Notes: generated by a model not told the origin, from the sequence alone. A DNA stretch of 64,000 nucleotides from an uncultured Cellvibrionales bacterium (GCA_913019905.1 CAJVZD010000002.1:167938-231937), one strand, 5' to 3'; positions 35,824 through 44,931 are shown, counted from the first letter of the stretch. A program made the numbers and translations.

Positions 35824-36291
35824 ATGTCAGAGTATTACGCAAAAGTTAGGTGGGCACGACGAGGCCACGAAAATTTTATTGATAACGAATACAGTCGAGG
35901 ACACACATGGGACTTTGATGGCGGCGCAACCGTTGCTGCCTCTTCCTCGCCACATATTGTGCCGCTGCCCTATTCAGTTGCAGCGAATGTAGATCCCGAA
36001 GAAGCTTTTGTTGCTTCCCTTTCAAGTTGCCATATGTTGTTTTTCCTATCGATAGCCGCAAAAAAAAGATTTGTTGTGGACGAGTATGTTGATAATCCTG
36101 TAGGGTTAATGTCTAAAGACAGTGATGGGAAATTCGCGATGACAACTGTCGCGCTGAAGGTGAAAGTCGTGTTTTCTGGAGAAAAGAAACCTTCATTTGA
36201 ACAGCTTGAGAAAATTCACCATCAGTCACATGAACTTTGTTTCATTGCAAATTCAGTCAAGACAGAAATAACCACTGAGATTATCCTCTAA
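35824..36291 (+). CDS. OsmC family protein
   Basis: A 155-residue OsmC-type thiol peroxidase that reduces organic hydroperoxides. Both redox cysteines are visible: S-S-C-H-M-L-F-F-L about residue 72 and E-L-C-F-I-A-N-S-V about 142, together with P-E-E-A-F-V-A-S-L. ATG 35824 has GGAGG upstream and is preferred to a Met four codons earlier. Confidence 0.88.
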   Translation: MSEYYAKVRWARRGHENFIDNEYSRGHTWDFDGGATVAASSSPHIVPLPYSVAANVDPEEAFVASLSSCHMLFFLSIAAKKRFVVDEYVDNPVGLMSKDSDGKFAMTTVALKVKVVFSGEKKPSFEQLEKIHHQSHELCFIANSVKTEITTEIIL

Positions 36292-36399
36292 AAGATACTG
36301 TTCCGCAGAACTGAGAAAATAACTGTAAGTTACATAAATCTGCGTATTTGTGGAAATGTAAACGCCAATATCAAGCCCTATTTTATTTATGAGAAGTCT

Positions 36400-36849
36400 A
36401 TGAACGAATACCATTTAGCCCAAATAAATATCGCTCAGGCCCAAGCGTCAATGGATACGGAACTAATGTCCGGATTTGCCAATCGCCTGGACGAAATTAA
36501 CGCACTTGCCGATACTTCACCGGGCTTCGTATGGCGACTTCAAACAGAAGACGGAGACGCAACTTCAATTAGTGCTTTTGACGATCCCTTATTGTTAATA
36601 AACATGAGCGTATGGAACGATGTAGATTCCCTAAAAAGCTTCGTATATCGGTCACTTCATGTTGACTTAATTCGGGACAGGGATGCATGGTTTAGTAAAA
36701 TGGTAAAGGCGCATCAAGCGCTCTGGTGGATTCCTGCTGGTCATACTCCTTCGGTTCAGGAAGGAAAAGAAAAGCTACTGTATTTGCAAGAACATGGGCC
36801 GAGCAAAACGGCATTTTCCTTTGCAAAATCTTTCAGCCACGACGAATGA
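36400..36849 (+). CDS. DUF3291 domain protein
   Basis: A 149-residue dimeric alpha-beta-barrel-like protein of the DUF3291 family: Y-H-L-A-Q-I-N-I-A at the start, N-A-L-A-D-x-S-P-G-F-V-W-R-L-Q, L-L-I-N-M-S-V-W-x-D-V-D-S-L-K-x-F-V-Y, and L-W-W-I-P-A-G-H-T-P. It is related in fold to antibiotic-biosynthesis monooxygenases; function unknown. It may share a transcript with the DUF1801 gene 34 bp downstream. Confidence 0.85.
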   Translation: MNEYHLAQINIAQAQASMDTELMSGFANRLDEINALADTSPGFVWRLQTEDGDATSISAFDDPLLLINMSVWNDVDSLKSFVYRSLHVDLIRDRDAWFSKMVKAHQALWWIPAGHTPSVQEGKEKLLYLQEHGPSKTAFSFAKSFSHDE

Positions 36850-36882
36850 ATCGTCTACATGCCAAACGACCAGGAGCAGACG

Positions 36883-37287
36883 ATGAACGAATCGCTTAAG
36901 GAAAAATTCCAGTCCTATCCTGAGCATATTCGACCGAAGATTGACATTCTTCGCGCGCTCATCCTCGACGTTGCATTGCATACCGATGGAGCTGGAGAAA
37001 TTGAAGAGACTCTTAAGTGGGGAGAACCTTCATTTCTAACATCAAAAACAAAAAGCGGCACCACATTAAGAATCGATTGGAAACCAAAAACGCCGAAACA
37101 ATACGCCATGTACTTCAATTGTAAAACAACGCTTATTGATAGCTTTAAAACAATTTTCTCAGACACCCTGACGTTTGAAGGAAATCGGGCAATTCTCTTC
37201 GCTGTTGACGAAGCTCTGCCTGAACAAGAATTAAGACTCTGTATAAAAATGGCATTGAGGTATCATTTAGATAAAAGAAAGTGTTAG
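36883..37287 (+). CDS. DUF1801 domain protein
   Basis: A 134-residue DUF1801 protein. Visible features are I-R-P-K-I-D-I-L-R-A-L-I, L-K-W-G-E-P-S-F-L-T-S-K-T-K-S-G-T-T-L-R-I-D-W-K, Y-F-N-C-K-T-T-L, and a C-terminal C-I-K-M-A-L-R-Y-H. Function unknown. It is not closely similar to the DUF1801 gene at 18734. The Met at 36883 has AGGAG upstream and is preferred to one 8 codons earlier. Confidence 0.82.
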   Translation: MNESLKEKFQSYPEHIRPKIDILRALILDVALHTDGAGEIEETLKWGEPSFLTSKTKSGTTLRIDWKPKTPKQYAMYFNCKTTLIDSFKTIFSDTLTFEGNRAILFAVDEALPEQELRLCIKMALRYHLDKRKC

Positions 37288-37518
37288 TGCGCTTATTGGA
37301 AAATAGAGGAAAAACCCGTCCCTACTAGTCATTCCGTATAAATGCCAGGTTAAACCTGAGACCTTCTGCCGAGCGGGCATATCTGCCGCGATTATCATCG
37401 AAACAGTTAGATCTGATACACAACTGCACTGGCTCACCAAGCGTTTAAATAGAAAAATTCTGTCAGCTATTACGGCCACTAAAGCAAAAGAATACTGCTC
37501 TTCAAAAACTGCTGCGGT

Positions 37519-37602
37519 TTACTCTTGCTCGTAAATACCACCGTCAAAAAATGTTTTAATCAGTGCCTGTCCTAAAACATCGGTCCAGAAATATCGTATA
37601 GA
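37519..37602 (-). pseudogene. possible C-terminal gene remnant
   Basis: An open stretch on the minus strand with no start codon encodes about 26 protein-like residues (R-Y-F-W-T-D-V-L-G-Q-A-L-I-K-T-F-F, then D-G-G-I-Y-E-Q-E) before a TAA. It is preceded by an in-frame stop. The composition is unlike random intergenic DNA and suggests the end of a lost gene, but chance is not excluded. Confidence 0.3.
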
Positions 37603-37624
37603 AATCTATCTTCTATTGTAGGCT

Positions 37625-37680
37625 GGGTTTTAACCCGACAATCCAATAGTGTTCATAGCTTTCATGTCGGGTTAAAATCC
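37625..37680. repeat. REP-like inverted repeat
   Basis: Two 16-bp arms (37625-37640 and 37665-37680) match as inverted repeats with one mismatch around a 24-bp centre. Each arm is itself partly palindromic (GGGTTTTAACCC core). It lies between a gene end and dcp and resembles the repetitive extragenic palindromes common in gammaproteobacteria. Confidence 0.75.
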
Positions 37681-37718
37681 GACTTGCAGAAAATGAGCTG
37701 TTTCTGGACGTCAACTAA

Positions 37719-39755
37719 CTATTCCAAACCTCTTGCTTTTAACAGCGGCGTGACTTCAGGTTCTCTTCCTCTAAACGCTTTATACATTGTCATTGGCTCA
37801 CGGGTCCCACCTTTTTCAAGGACTTCCTTACGAAAAGCGTTAGCCGTTTTTTTATCGAAGATGCCGTTTTCCTTGAAGGCTTCGAAGCCGTCGGTATCGA
37901 GCACTTCCGCCCATATATACGAATAGTACCCAGCGGAGTAACTCTCGCCGGTAAAGATATGCTGAAAATAGCTTGAATGATATCTGGGAGCAACGACATC
38001 AATCAAATCTATTTCTTTTTGCGTTTTATTTTCTACTACCGCTAAGCTGTCGCTTTGGTCCAGTTCCGGTAAATGCCAGGCAAGATCCAGATAACAGGCG
38101 GCCAAATTTTCTGTTGTTGAAAATCCTTGGTTGAACTTTTCCGAGCGTTTCAGTTTGTCAATTAACAGGGAAGGAATAACCTCTCCCGTTTTATAATGTA
38201 CTGCATATTCTTTTAGAACCTCTTCTTCCAACGCCCAATGTTCCATAATCTGCGAGGGAAGCTCAACAAAGTCCTGTTTGACCTCTGTGCCACTTAAACT
38301 TGCGTATTTAACATTGCTAAGCAGACCGTGCAAGCCATGGCCGAATTCATGAAAAAGAGTGGTGACCTCGTCCAGACCTAGAAGACAAGGTGTTGAACCA
38401 TCGCCTTTCGGGAAGTTACAGACATTAACAACGATGGGACGCACGTTACCCGATAGAGTCGACTGGTCTCGAAAGGTCGACATCCACGCCCCGCCGCGTT
38501 TCGAAGGTCGCATAAAGTAATCAACCAAAAATACACCAATATCAGTTCCGTCGGCGTCCTTAACTTCATAGGCAAGCACATCTTCGTGGTAGCGAGGAAA
38601 ATCCCCAATAGGCATAAATTTTAGCCCATATAACTTATTCGCAACGGCGAAAGCACCATCTCTCACATTTTCCAATTGGAAATAGGGTTTCACCATTTCA
38701 GCATCGAAGTCAAACCGTTCAGCACGCACTTTCTCTGCATAGAACCACCAGTCCCAGGGAGCCAGTTCAAAATTTCCACCTTCATTTTGAATGGCTAACT
38801 GCAAATCCTCTGCTTCCTCCCGAACTTTTTCCTTCGCCGGTTTCCACACTTGATCGAGCAGCCCTTTCACAGCTTCCGGCGTCTTTGCCATACGATCGTC
38901 TAACATATAGTGAGCGTGGGACTCAAAGCCCATTAATATTGCACGCTCAGCACGCAATGCAGTGATATCTTTCACCAATGAATTATTATCATTTTCAGTA
39001 CCATTATTACCACAATGAATATAGGCAGCATGGAGTTTTTGTCTGAGTTCTCTATTTTCCGAAAACTGCATAAAAGGGGTGAACGATGAACGGGAGATAG
39101 TAAAGACATATTTACCCTCTTTCCCTCTTAAGCGGCCTTCTTCAGCAGCCGCGACAAGCACTGATTCGGGTAAACCAGCCAGCTCATCCTGCGTTTCCAA
39201 AACAAGCTCAAAAACATTAGTATCATTAAGAGTATGTTGACCAAAAGACGTATAATAACTCGCTAACTGTTCTTCAATTGCGTTTACTCGATCACGCTTA
39301 TTACTTTCCAAAGCTGCGCCCGCCCTGACAAACTTATTGTGAACCTCGCTGAGTAATGCCAGCTCTTCTTGATCGAGATTTAGCTGTGACTTGTTTTCAA
39401 ACAACTTATTAATACGTTCGAACAATCTGGGGTTGGTTTCCACCGCGGCAAAATGGGCAGCGTACCGGGGGTTGACCTTACTTTCAATTGCTTGCAGCTC
39501 ATCACTGGTTTGGGATGAGGTTAAATTAAATAGAACACCCGCAACTTTCGACAACAAAGGATTCGACATTTCCATAGCTTCTATCGTATTTGAAAACGTT
39601 GGCGCTTCACTGTTTGTAGCAATGGCCTCTAAATTTTCTTTATGCTGCAGAAAAGCAGCCTCAAAAGCCGGTAAATAGTGCTCTATTTTTATCTGGTCAA
39701 AGGGTGGAATACCGTAGGGAGTGTCCCATGTTTCCAAAAGTGGATTACTTGACAT
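37719..39755 (-). CDS. dcp: peptidyl-dipeptidase Dcp (M3 peptidase)
   Basis: A 678-residue zinc metallopeptidase of family M3A, which releases dipeptides from peptide C-termini. The zinc site is F-H-E-F-G-H-G-L-H (HExxH), with the third ligand Glu in Q-I-M-E-H-W-A-L-E. The C-terminal R-Y-H-S-S-Y-F-Q-H-I-F-T-G-E-S-Y-S-A-G-Y-Y-S-Y-I-W shape is typical. N-terminal sequence and length fit Dcp (about 680) better than oligopeptidase A. No signal peptide. Confidence 0.9.
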   Translation of the reverse strand: MSSNPLLETWDTPYGIPPFDQIKIEHYLPAFEAAFLQHKENLEAIATNSEAPTFSNTIEAMEMSNPLLSKVAGVLFNLTSSQTSDELQAIESKVNPRYAAHFAAVETNPRLFERINKLFENKSQLNLDQEELALLSEVHNKFVRAGAALESNKRDRVNAIEEQLASYYTSFGQHTLNDTNVFELVLETQDELAGLPESVLVAAAEEGRLRGKEGKYVFTISRSSFTPFMQFSENRELRQKLHAAYIHCGNNGTENDNNSLVKDITALRAERAILMGFESHAHYMLDDRMAKTPEAVKGLLDQVWKPAKEKVREEAEDLQLAIQNEGGNFELAPWDWWFYAEKVRAERFDFDAEMVKPYFQLENVRDGAFAVANKLYGLKFMPIGDFPRYHEDVLAYEVKDADGTDIGVFLVDYFMRPSKRGGAWMSTFRDQSTLSGNVRPIVVNVCNFPKGDGSTPCLLGLDEVTTLFHEFGHGLHGLLSNVKYASLSGTEVKQDFVELPSQIMEHWALEEEVLKEYAVHYKTGEVIPSLLIDKLKRSEKFNQGFSTTENLAACYLDLAWHLPELDQSDSLAVVENKTQKEIDLIDVVAPRYHSSYFQHIFTGESYSAGYYSYIWAEVLDTDGFEAFKENGIFDKKTANAFRKEVLEKGGTREPMTMYKAFRGREPEVTPLLKARGLE

Positions 39756-40079
39756 GCTATTATCCTCATTTATCGGCTCGTCGTTGTTTCGCTTTAGACG
39801 AGCCAGTTTTTAGCTCTTCGCAAAGACAACATTATTATTCTCGCGGCCTCACAGTTAGCTTATAGAATTTGCAACGGGTATTAGGCGATACAGATTCTTA
39901 AATGCTAGCCTTCAATAGAAATTCAGATCATACTGGTTTATCGACGGCGCTGGAAAACTCACTGACAAAAATCCAGTTAAGAATTGTTATCTCGTATTAC
40001 CCAATATGATTACCCCATTTAGGCAACAACCACGAGTCTGACTAGACCAATAGACTCTACACGAACAGAGGAATAAACA
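39756..40079. other. divergent intergenic region, dcp and superoxide reductase
   Basis: 324 bp with no supported gene. It should contain promoters for both divergent genes. An AGAGGA ribosome-binding site precedes the + strand gene; no operator was recognised. Confidence 0.45.
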
Positions 40080-40499
40080 ATGGATCGACGTAATTTTATT
40101 CGCTTAGCGGTTTCAGGGTCTGCGTTGGGCATCATAGCACCGCAGTTAGTGCTAGCCAATTCCTCAAAAATGGCGGGTGGTTTGTATTACACGAAAGATG
40201 CGCCGGGCCGCTGGGGTAAAAAGGTGTTAGGACATTTACCCAATATTGAAGTCTCGAAAGGCGGCGGCAGTACCTCTTTGCAAATTATTACTCCGCATGA
40301 AATGAAAGGCTACGAGCACTACATTGTGAAGCACATGATTCTCGACAGTGATTTCAAATTCATCGCAGAAAAACTGTTCGATCCTATTGCCGACAAACTG
40401 CCCCTATCTAACTTCGACCTTGGCAATTATCAAGGTACGGTAAACGTTCTGAGTGTCTGCAACAAGCACGATACCTGGCTCAACATCGCTGAGATATAA
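40080..40499 (+). CDS. Tat-exported superoxide-reductase-like protein
   Basis: A 139-residue protein with a twin-arginine signal (D-R3-R4-N-F-I-R, hydrophobic core, cleavage near A26), followed by a desulfoferrodoxin/neelaredoxin-type domain. Five candidate iron ligands occur in the expected order and spacing: H52 (G-H-L-P), H73 (T-P-H-E-M), H80 (Y-E-H-Y-I), and C127-x2-H130 (V-C-N-K-H). The Glu-Lys pair that normally precedes the first His is absent. The likely activity is reduction of superoxide in the periplasm, or a binding role in a related thiosulfate/sulfur context. AGAGGA ribosome-binding site. Confidence 0.72.
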   Translation: MDRRNFIRLAVSGSALGIIAPQLVLANSSKMAGGLYYTKDAPGRWGKKVLGHLPNIEVSKGGGSTSLQIITPHEMKGYEHYIVKHMILDSDFKFIAEKLFDPIADKLPLSNFDLGNYQGTVNVLSVCNKHDTWLNIAEI

Positions 40500-40518
40500 T
40501 CGAGTGCTAATCGAGTGC
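40497..40518. repeat. 11-bp tandem duplication at a stop codon
   Basis: taatcgagtgc is duplicated head to tail. The first copy contains the stop codon of the superoxide-reductase-like gene. Confidence 0.8.
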
Positions 40519-40760
40519 AAATAACACAATAAGTGACCGAAACAGCGTGTCGAAGTTTGCTCTTCTGCTAGCCAGTGATGTAACGAGCTTATCACCGATG
40601 ATGAAACCTAATCTTCGACTTGTTAAAACAGTAGCGCAGTCTCACCGACTAGAAGATCTCGGGGGAAGAGCTGCACTGTGCTCGTGCTTAGCAAACCGCC
40701 TTTTCCGTTCAACCTCGTTAATTAACATCAACAATACAGCTTAGAAATGGTTGACAGACA

Positions 40761-40838
40761 TCATTGCTTTCTATATAGTTCCGCCAGCTCGAAAGAAAGC
40801 CTTTTCTTTACATCCTCCATGTTCGCTGTTTTAGTCAT
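40761..40838 (-). CDS. possible 25-residue small protein
   Basis: On the minus strand an ATG opens 25 codons (M-T-K-T-A-N-M-E-D-V-K-K-R-L-S-F-E-L-A-E-L-Y-R-K-Q) ending in TGA. The sequence would form an amphipathic charged helix. AGGA lies about 11 bp before the ATG. It is divergent from cspA. I know no family for it; small size keeps confidence low. Confidence 0.35.
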   Translation of the reverse strand: MTKTANMEDVKKRLSFELAELYRKQ

Positions 40839-40930
40839 AATTCTTCGTCCTGTAGTTTAAAGTTTCAGTCTATTTTCCCGCTATTCATGCCTTTTGAAGG
40901 CAATTACTATTAAAAATTTAGGATATTATT

Positions 40931-41140
40931 ATGTCAAATACAGTCACTGGTACAGTTAAATGGTTCAACGAATCTAAAGGTTTTGGTTTTATTGAGCAGC
41001 AATCCGGTCCTGACGTATTCGCACACTTTAGCGCGATCGCCAGCGATGGATTCAAAACATTAGCCGAAGGCCAGCAAGTTGAGTTCACAGTAACTCAAGG
41101 CCAGAAAGGCCCACAAGCTGAGAATATCGTAGCGGTATAA
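40931..41140 (+). CDS. CspA-family cold-shock protein
   Basis: A 69-residue cold-shock-domain protein that binds single-stranded RNA and DNA. RNP1 is K-G-F-G-F-I (about 16-21) and RNP2 is D-V-F-A-H-F (28-33, with Ala for the usual Val). The V-K-W-F-N-E opening is typical. It has its own terminator downstream. Whether it is cold-inducible or constitutive cannot be told; the upstream region has no reading frame on this strand. Confidence 0.93.
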   Translation: MSNTVTGTVKWFNESKGFGFIEQQSGPDVFAHFSAIASDGFKTLAEGQQVEFTVTQGQKGPQAENIVAV

Positions 41141-41200
41141 GCTATTACAATGCTACGACTTACAATGTGAGTCGTAGCATTCAATTAGCAACAGCTTCGG

Positions 41201-41231
41201 AAAGGCAAGCCAGAAATGGCTTGCCTTTTTT
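41201..41231 (+). terminator. intrinsic terminator of the cold-shock gene
   Basis: A perfect 12-bp stem (41201-41212 with 41217-41228) with a GAAA tetraloop, followed by T residues, 60 bp after the stop codon. Confidence 0.92.
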
Positions 41232-41524
41232 GTATGCGTATAAGGCATAACAATAAGAAAGTCGACCTAAAGGCCCTCGTAAACTTTCACTTTTATCTTT
41301 TTTCTCCCGTTCTAACTAATGCGTTCTCGGAAAATATTATCCCTCTACACATGAAGAACTCTTCGTTAGCAAATTCAAGCGATTTAGCAAGACAAGATTT
41401 TACTAATTCCTTTAAACTATTTGCTTATGGTCTACCATTCAGTGCAAAGCAATAAATAGTTTCGAAAACCAGTCACCGACCTACATCCAACCATTGGCAA
41501 ACTAGAAACCATAAGGATTTCGCT

Positions 41525-41887
41525 ATGAATAGAGAACAATTAGAAGAATATTCGCAGGCATGGAATGACCACGACATCGATAAAATAATGAGTTTCATGA
41601 CCGTCGATTGCATTTTTGAAACCGGCGGCGGAACCGAGAAACATGGAACACGCCACGAAGGAGCGGATGAAGTGAGATCGCGCTTTGTCGATGTATGGAC
41701 CGACATCCCTAATGCTCGGTTCGAAAACGGTCATCACTTTGTTGACGGTGATCGCGGTTGTTCAGAATGGACTTTTACCGGAACCACTGGGGATGGTACC
41801 GTCATTGAAGTAGATGGATGCGACCTTTTTACTTTTGAAAACGATAAGATTAAATTGAAGGCGAGTTTTCTTAAAAACAGACGTTAA
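41525..41887 (+). CDS. NTF2/SnoaL-like protein
   Basis: A 120-residue cone-shaped alpha+beta protein of the NTF2-like/SnoaL group: Y-S-Q-A-W-N-D-H-D-I-D-K-I-M-S-F, H-E-G-A-D-E-V-R-S-R-F, and the G-C-S-E-W-T-F-T-G-T strand. Such small proteins act as isomerases, dehydratases or ligand binders. Substrate unknown. It lies 70 bp before the NnrU gene and may be co-transcribed with it. Confidence 0.75.
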   Translation: MNREQLEEYSQAWNDHDIDKIMSFMTVDCIFETGGGTEKHGTRHEGADEVRSRFVDVWTDIPNARFENGHHFVDGDRGCSEWTFTGTTGDGTVIEVDGCDLFTFENDKIKLKASFLKNRR

Positions 41888-41957
41888 CTGCAAAAATAGA
41901 AACGTTAAGCACAAACAGTCGGCAATCAAAGACTCAACAGATCTTTCGAGGTAATCA

Positions 41958-42512
41958 ATGTCTATTCTCATTCTTGGCTTAATTGTATTTTTTGGTATTC
42001 ATCTGCTACCTAGCTTTGCATCGACAAAAACAAGTCTGGTCGGCCGGCTGGGCGAAAACGCCTACAAAGGCATTTACTCAATCATTTCCATTACCGGTTT
42101 TGTTCTAATAATTTACGGTAAAGGGCAAGCAGACTTTCAACCCGTTTGGGAGCCGGTCCTGATTGGCTCAAAAATTCCGCTGGTACTAATGCTGATATCC
42201 TTCGTGTTACTCGCTGCTGCGAATATGCCATCTAATATAAAACGCTTTACCCGCCATCCGATGTTGTGGGGAATTACGGCTTGGTCATCGGCGCACCTGT
42301 TAACCAATGGCGATCTGGCATCTATCTTTCTCTTCGGCGGGTTTGGGCTCTTCTCTCTATTTGATATGGTTTCGTCGAATTTACGCGGGGCGAGTAAGCA
42401 AGAAGATACATTACCTCTAATGAAGGACGTGCTCACGATTAGCGCGGGAATTGGAATCTACTTTCTATTTCTTTTTTTACACCCCTATTTAATGGGCGTG
42501 TCGGTTATTTAG
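41958..42512 (+). CDS. NnrU family membrane protein
   Basis: A 184-residue protein with five or six membrane helices of the NnrU family, recognised by F-F-G-I-H-L-L-P-S near the start, R-L-G-E-N-A-Y-K-G-I-Y-S, and F-T-R-H-P-M-L-W-G-I-T-A-W-S-S-A-H-L-L-T-N-G-D. NnrU was named for nitrite/nitric-oxide metabolism in denitrifiers but is widespread in non-denitrifiers. No denitrification gene is nearby. Confidence 0.85.
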   Translation: MSILILGLIVFFGIHLLPSFASTKTSLVGRLGENAYKGIYSIISITGFVLIIYGKGQADFQPVWEPVLIGSKIPLVLMLISFVLLAAANMPSNIKRFTRHPMLWGITAWSSAHLLTNGDLASIFLFGGFGLFSLFDMVSSNLRGASKQEDTLPLMKDVLTISAGIGIYFLFLFLHPYLMGVSVI

Positions 42513-43005
42513 TGGCTTTAAGTATCAACCGGCCTCATTGTCGGCACCGTTTTTAAGGTGTCTTTCCCGCGCGACTCTCTCCACCAATGGTGGCCTTGCA
42601 CCGAACGATTGAACCATGACTAATGGCGAAACTCTTTCATCTTTAATGAGGCTATTTGAGGGGCTGCATGATGACCCTTTTCTGAAAGCACCGATAATTC
42701 TGAGAGACAAAAAGCGCAGGTGGCTTGCAGCGCAATGTCGCAGGAAAAAGCAAAACTCACACATCACTGGGTACTCGTTTACACAGCAGTAAATTCTATT
42801 TTATTCTAAAAATTGCGAAACGAGCCTTTTCTCCAAAAATCAAACATAAACTATTTATCCCAATAAAATAGACTATAATTGCCTTCTGTTTTCTTTCAAT
42901 ATCAAGTCTAAAGACCGTCGACACCCGTTTGGTAAGCAAACCATCACGGGCTTTGAAAACGCGATCGATATTGCCATCCATAAAGTCAAATTTGCGAGTT
43001 GTATT
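42513..43005. other. gene-free stretch with possible promoter
   Basis: 493 bp. The only feature seen is TATAAT at 42874-42879, about 127 bp before the DUF885 start, without a good -35. A minus-strand frame at 42525-42767 has poor protein character. Confidence 0.4.
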
Positions 43006-44700
43006 ATGTCATTTCATGCCATTGAATCTTCGTTCAAACAGTATCTTGCCGACGATGCGGAAACCAGTATTAGCCTCGGTATGAGCAACAAATTGGGTGA
43101 GCTGTCCGATCCGAGTATGGCTTCGCACAAAGCGCGTCTATCTGACGCAAAACAACTACTCGAAAAAATTCACGACGAGAAAGCCGAAGAGTTTTATAAC
43201 AATCTGGATCTGCGACTGATGTCTTTACATCTGCAGCAAGACATTTTCTTTAACACCCTTGAGTTTAATGACAAACTTCAGCGGCGGCAGAAACCATGCG
43301 GCGTCGATGGTATCTCAGAAGGCGTTTTCCAACTATTCATCAACGACACAAGAAGCCCTTCCGCTAGGTTGGACAACATCCTATCCAGGCTGAGCCAGGC
43401 ACCAATTCATCTCAAAAAAGAAATCGAAACGCTCGACACTCCGGTCAAACGCTGGAGAGATATTGAAGTAGAGCAAGCAGAAGGATTGCCCGAACTGTTT
43501 TCTTCTATCGTATCCTGGGCCGAGCTGGAAGATTACCCAAAAATCGCAGAGCTTCAAAGTGCAATAGCCGATACTAACATCGCGTTGCAAGTGTATAGCA
43601 GCGAACTTTCTTCCATGTTAACAACGGCTGAATTTTCAATCGGTGAAGAAAAAGTTCGCGAACTGTTATCGCTAAAAAAAATCGATAAAACGCCGCTACA
43701 ATTACGCGACATGGCCGCAACCTTCCTAAAAGACACGACGAATGAGATAGATACTTTATCCATTCGCTTGCTTAAGAAATACGAGCTGCCGTCCGACACC
43801 AGCACAGTCGACTTACACGAATTTCTCAACAAAAAGTTTAGGATAGAGTTGCAAGACGGCAATATCGAATCTGTATTGGAGTACTATCACGAACAGAAAG
43901 CCAAACTCCTATCATTTATCAAAGAACGAGATCTATTTCCTGTGATGGAAAATCAGGACATGGTGATCATAAAAACTCCCGGCTTTCTAGAACCAGTGAT
44001 TCCAGCGGGTGCGATGTGGCCGCCTATATCACTTCGCGAGGGTATAAAAACAAGCCTCGTTTATCTGACGCTAAAGGAAGATGAACTGGACGAGCATACG
44101 CAGTTGGGAATACCCGTCATGATGCTACACGAGGGGATTCCAGGACACCATTTACAATTTGCCAGTGCGAGTGAACAACCTTCTTTTATCAGGAAGTTCT
44201 TTAATGCCCCTGAACACGCCGAAGGCTGGACCACGATGCTGGAAGATTACATGCTCGATCAAGGTCTCGTAGAAAATGAGCTTTTAGATGAAGTGCGATT
44301 TATTGCAAAGAGAGATATTTCTCGGCTGAGTGCGAGAGTCGGTATCGATTTGTTTTTTATGACCGGTGATAAAAAATATTTGGAATTGGGTTTTGATCTG
44401 GATTACACCGACGAAGACCCATTTGTCAACGCAGGAAAATTATTGAAGGAAGCAACGGGTTTCACCGATGGACGGGTACAAGCTGAGTTAAATTGGTATA
44501 GCACTGAACGAGGTTATCCTCTGAGTTACCTGACAGGTAATCAAATGGTCTGGGCACTTAAGCAAGACATCGTCACTCAAAATAAAAAGCAGCTGGCTTT
44601 GGAAGAACTTGATAAAGAGTTTCACCGTATCTTCTTACTGAGTGGTTGTATGCCAGTCAACTCATTAAGAAAAGTCTACGAACATGAAGGGTTTCTGTAA
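43006..44700 (+). CDS. DUF885 family metalloprotein
   Basis: A 564-residue soluble protein of the DUF885 family, which are probable zinc carboxypeptidase- or aminopeptidase-like hydrolases. A zinc-site motif M-L-H-E-G-I-P-G-H-H-L-Q is visible near residue 375, with Glu residues in the helix after it. No signal peptide, so it is cytoplasmic. It has a long upstream region and is transcribed alone. Peptide specificity is unknown. Confidence 0.85.
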   Translation: MSFHAIESSFKQYLADDAETSISLGMSNKLGELSDPSMASHKARLSDAKQLLEKIHDEKAEEFYNNLDLRLMSLHLQQDIFFNTLEFNDKLQRRQKPCGVDGISEGVFQLFINDTRSPSARLDNILSRLSQAPIHLKKEIETLDTPVKRWRDIEVEQAEGLPELFSSIVSWAELEDYPKIAELQSAIADTNIALQVYSSELSSMLTTAEFSIGEEKVRELLSLKKIDKTPLQLRDMAATFLKDTTNEIDTLSIRLLKKYELPSDTSTVDLHEFLNKKFRIELQDGNIESVLEYYHEQKAKLLSFIKERDLFPVMENQDMVIIKTPGFLEPVIPAGAMWPPISLREGIKTSLVYLTLKEDELDEHTQLGIPVMMLHEGIPGHHLQFASASEQPSFIRKFFNAPEHAEGWTTMLEDYMLDQGLVENELLDEVRFIAKRDISRLSARVGIDLFFMTGDKKYLELGFDLDYTDEDPFVNAGKLLKEATGFTDGRVQAELNWYSTERGYPLSYLTGNQMVWALKQDIVTQNKKQLALEELDKEFHRIFLLSGCMPVNSLRKVYEHEGFL

Positions 44701-44931
44701 GATATTTCTTAACATGAGAACGGTAGCTATGATTCCTAACACAGCATAAGCCGTAAGGCAGAAGAAATTGCCCGAGACAAAGGTATTTCGTCTGGAGATA
44801 AGACAGAGCGCTAGAATCGAATTGGAACTCTCGAGGAACAATAGATTTATTGATAAGTCGAACTGGCGCTAGCTTACCCACCAGTCCGACTGCTTTCGTG
44901 ATTGGCTATGTGAGATCGATCCTCGATACGA

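Noticed and set aside
40547..40744. 65-codon frame upstream of cspA
   Set aside because: No ribosome-binding site and unlikely protein composition.
41216..41455. 79-codon frame after the cold-shock gene
   Set aside because: It begins inside the terminator hairpin and has no ribosome-binding site.
17439..42512. Integron cassette array
   Set aside because: Gene content fits, but intergenic regions that I read lack paired attC core sites and no integrase gene is present in the window.
42525..42767. 80-codon minus-strand frame before DUF885
   Set aside because: Cys- and Arg-rich composition, no ribosome-binding site seen and no family resemblance.
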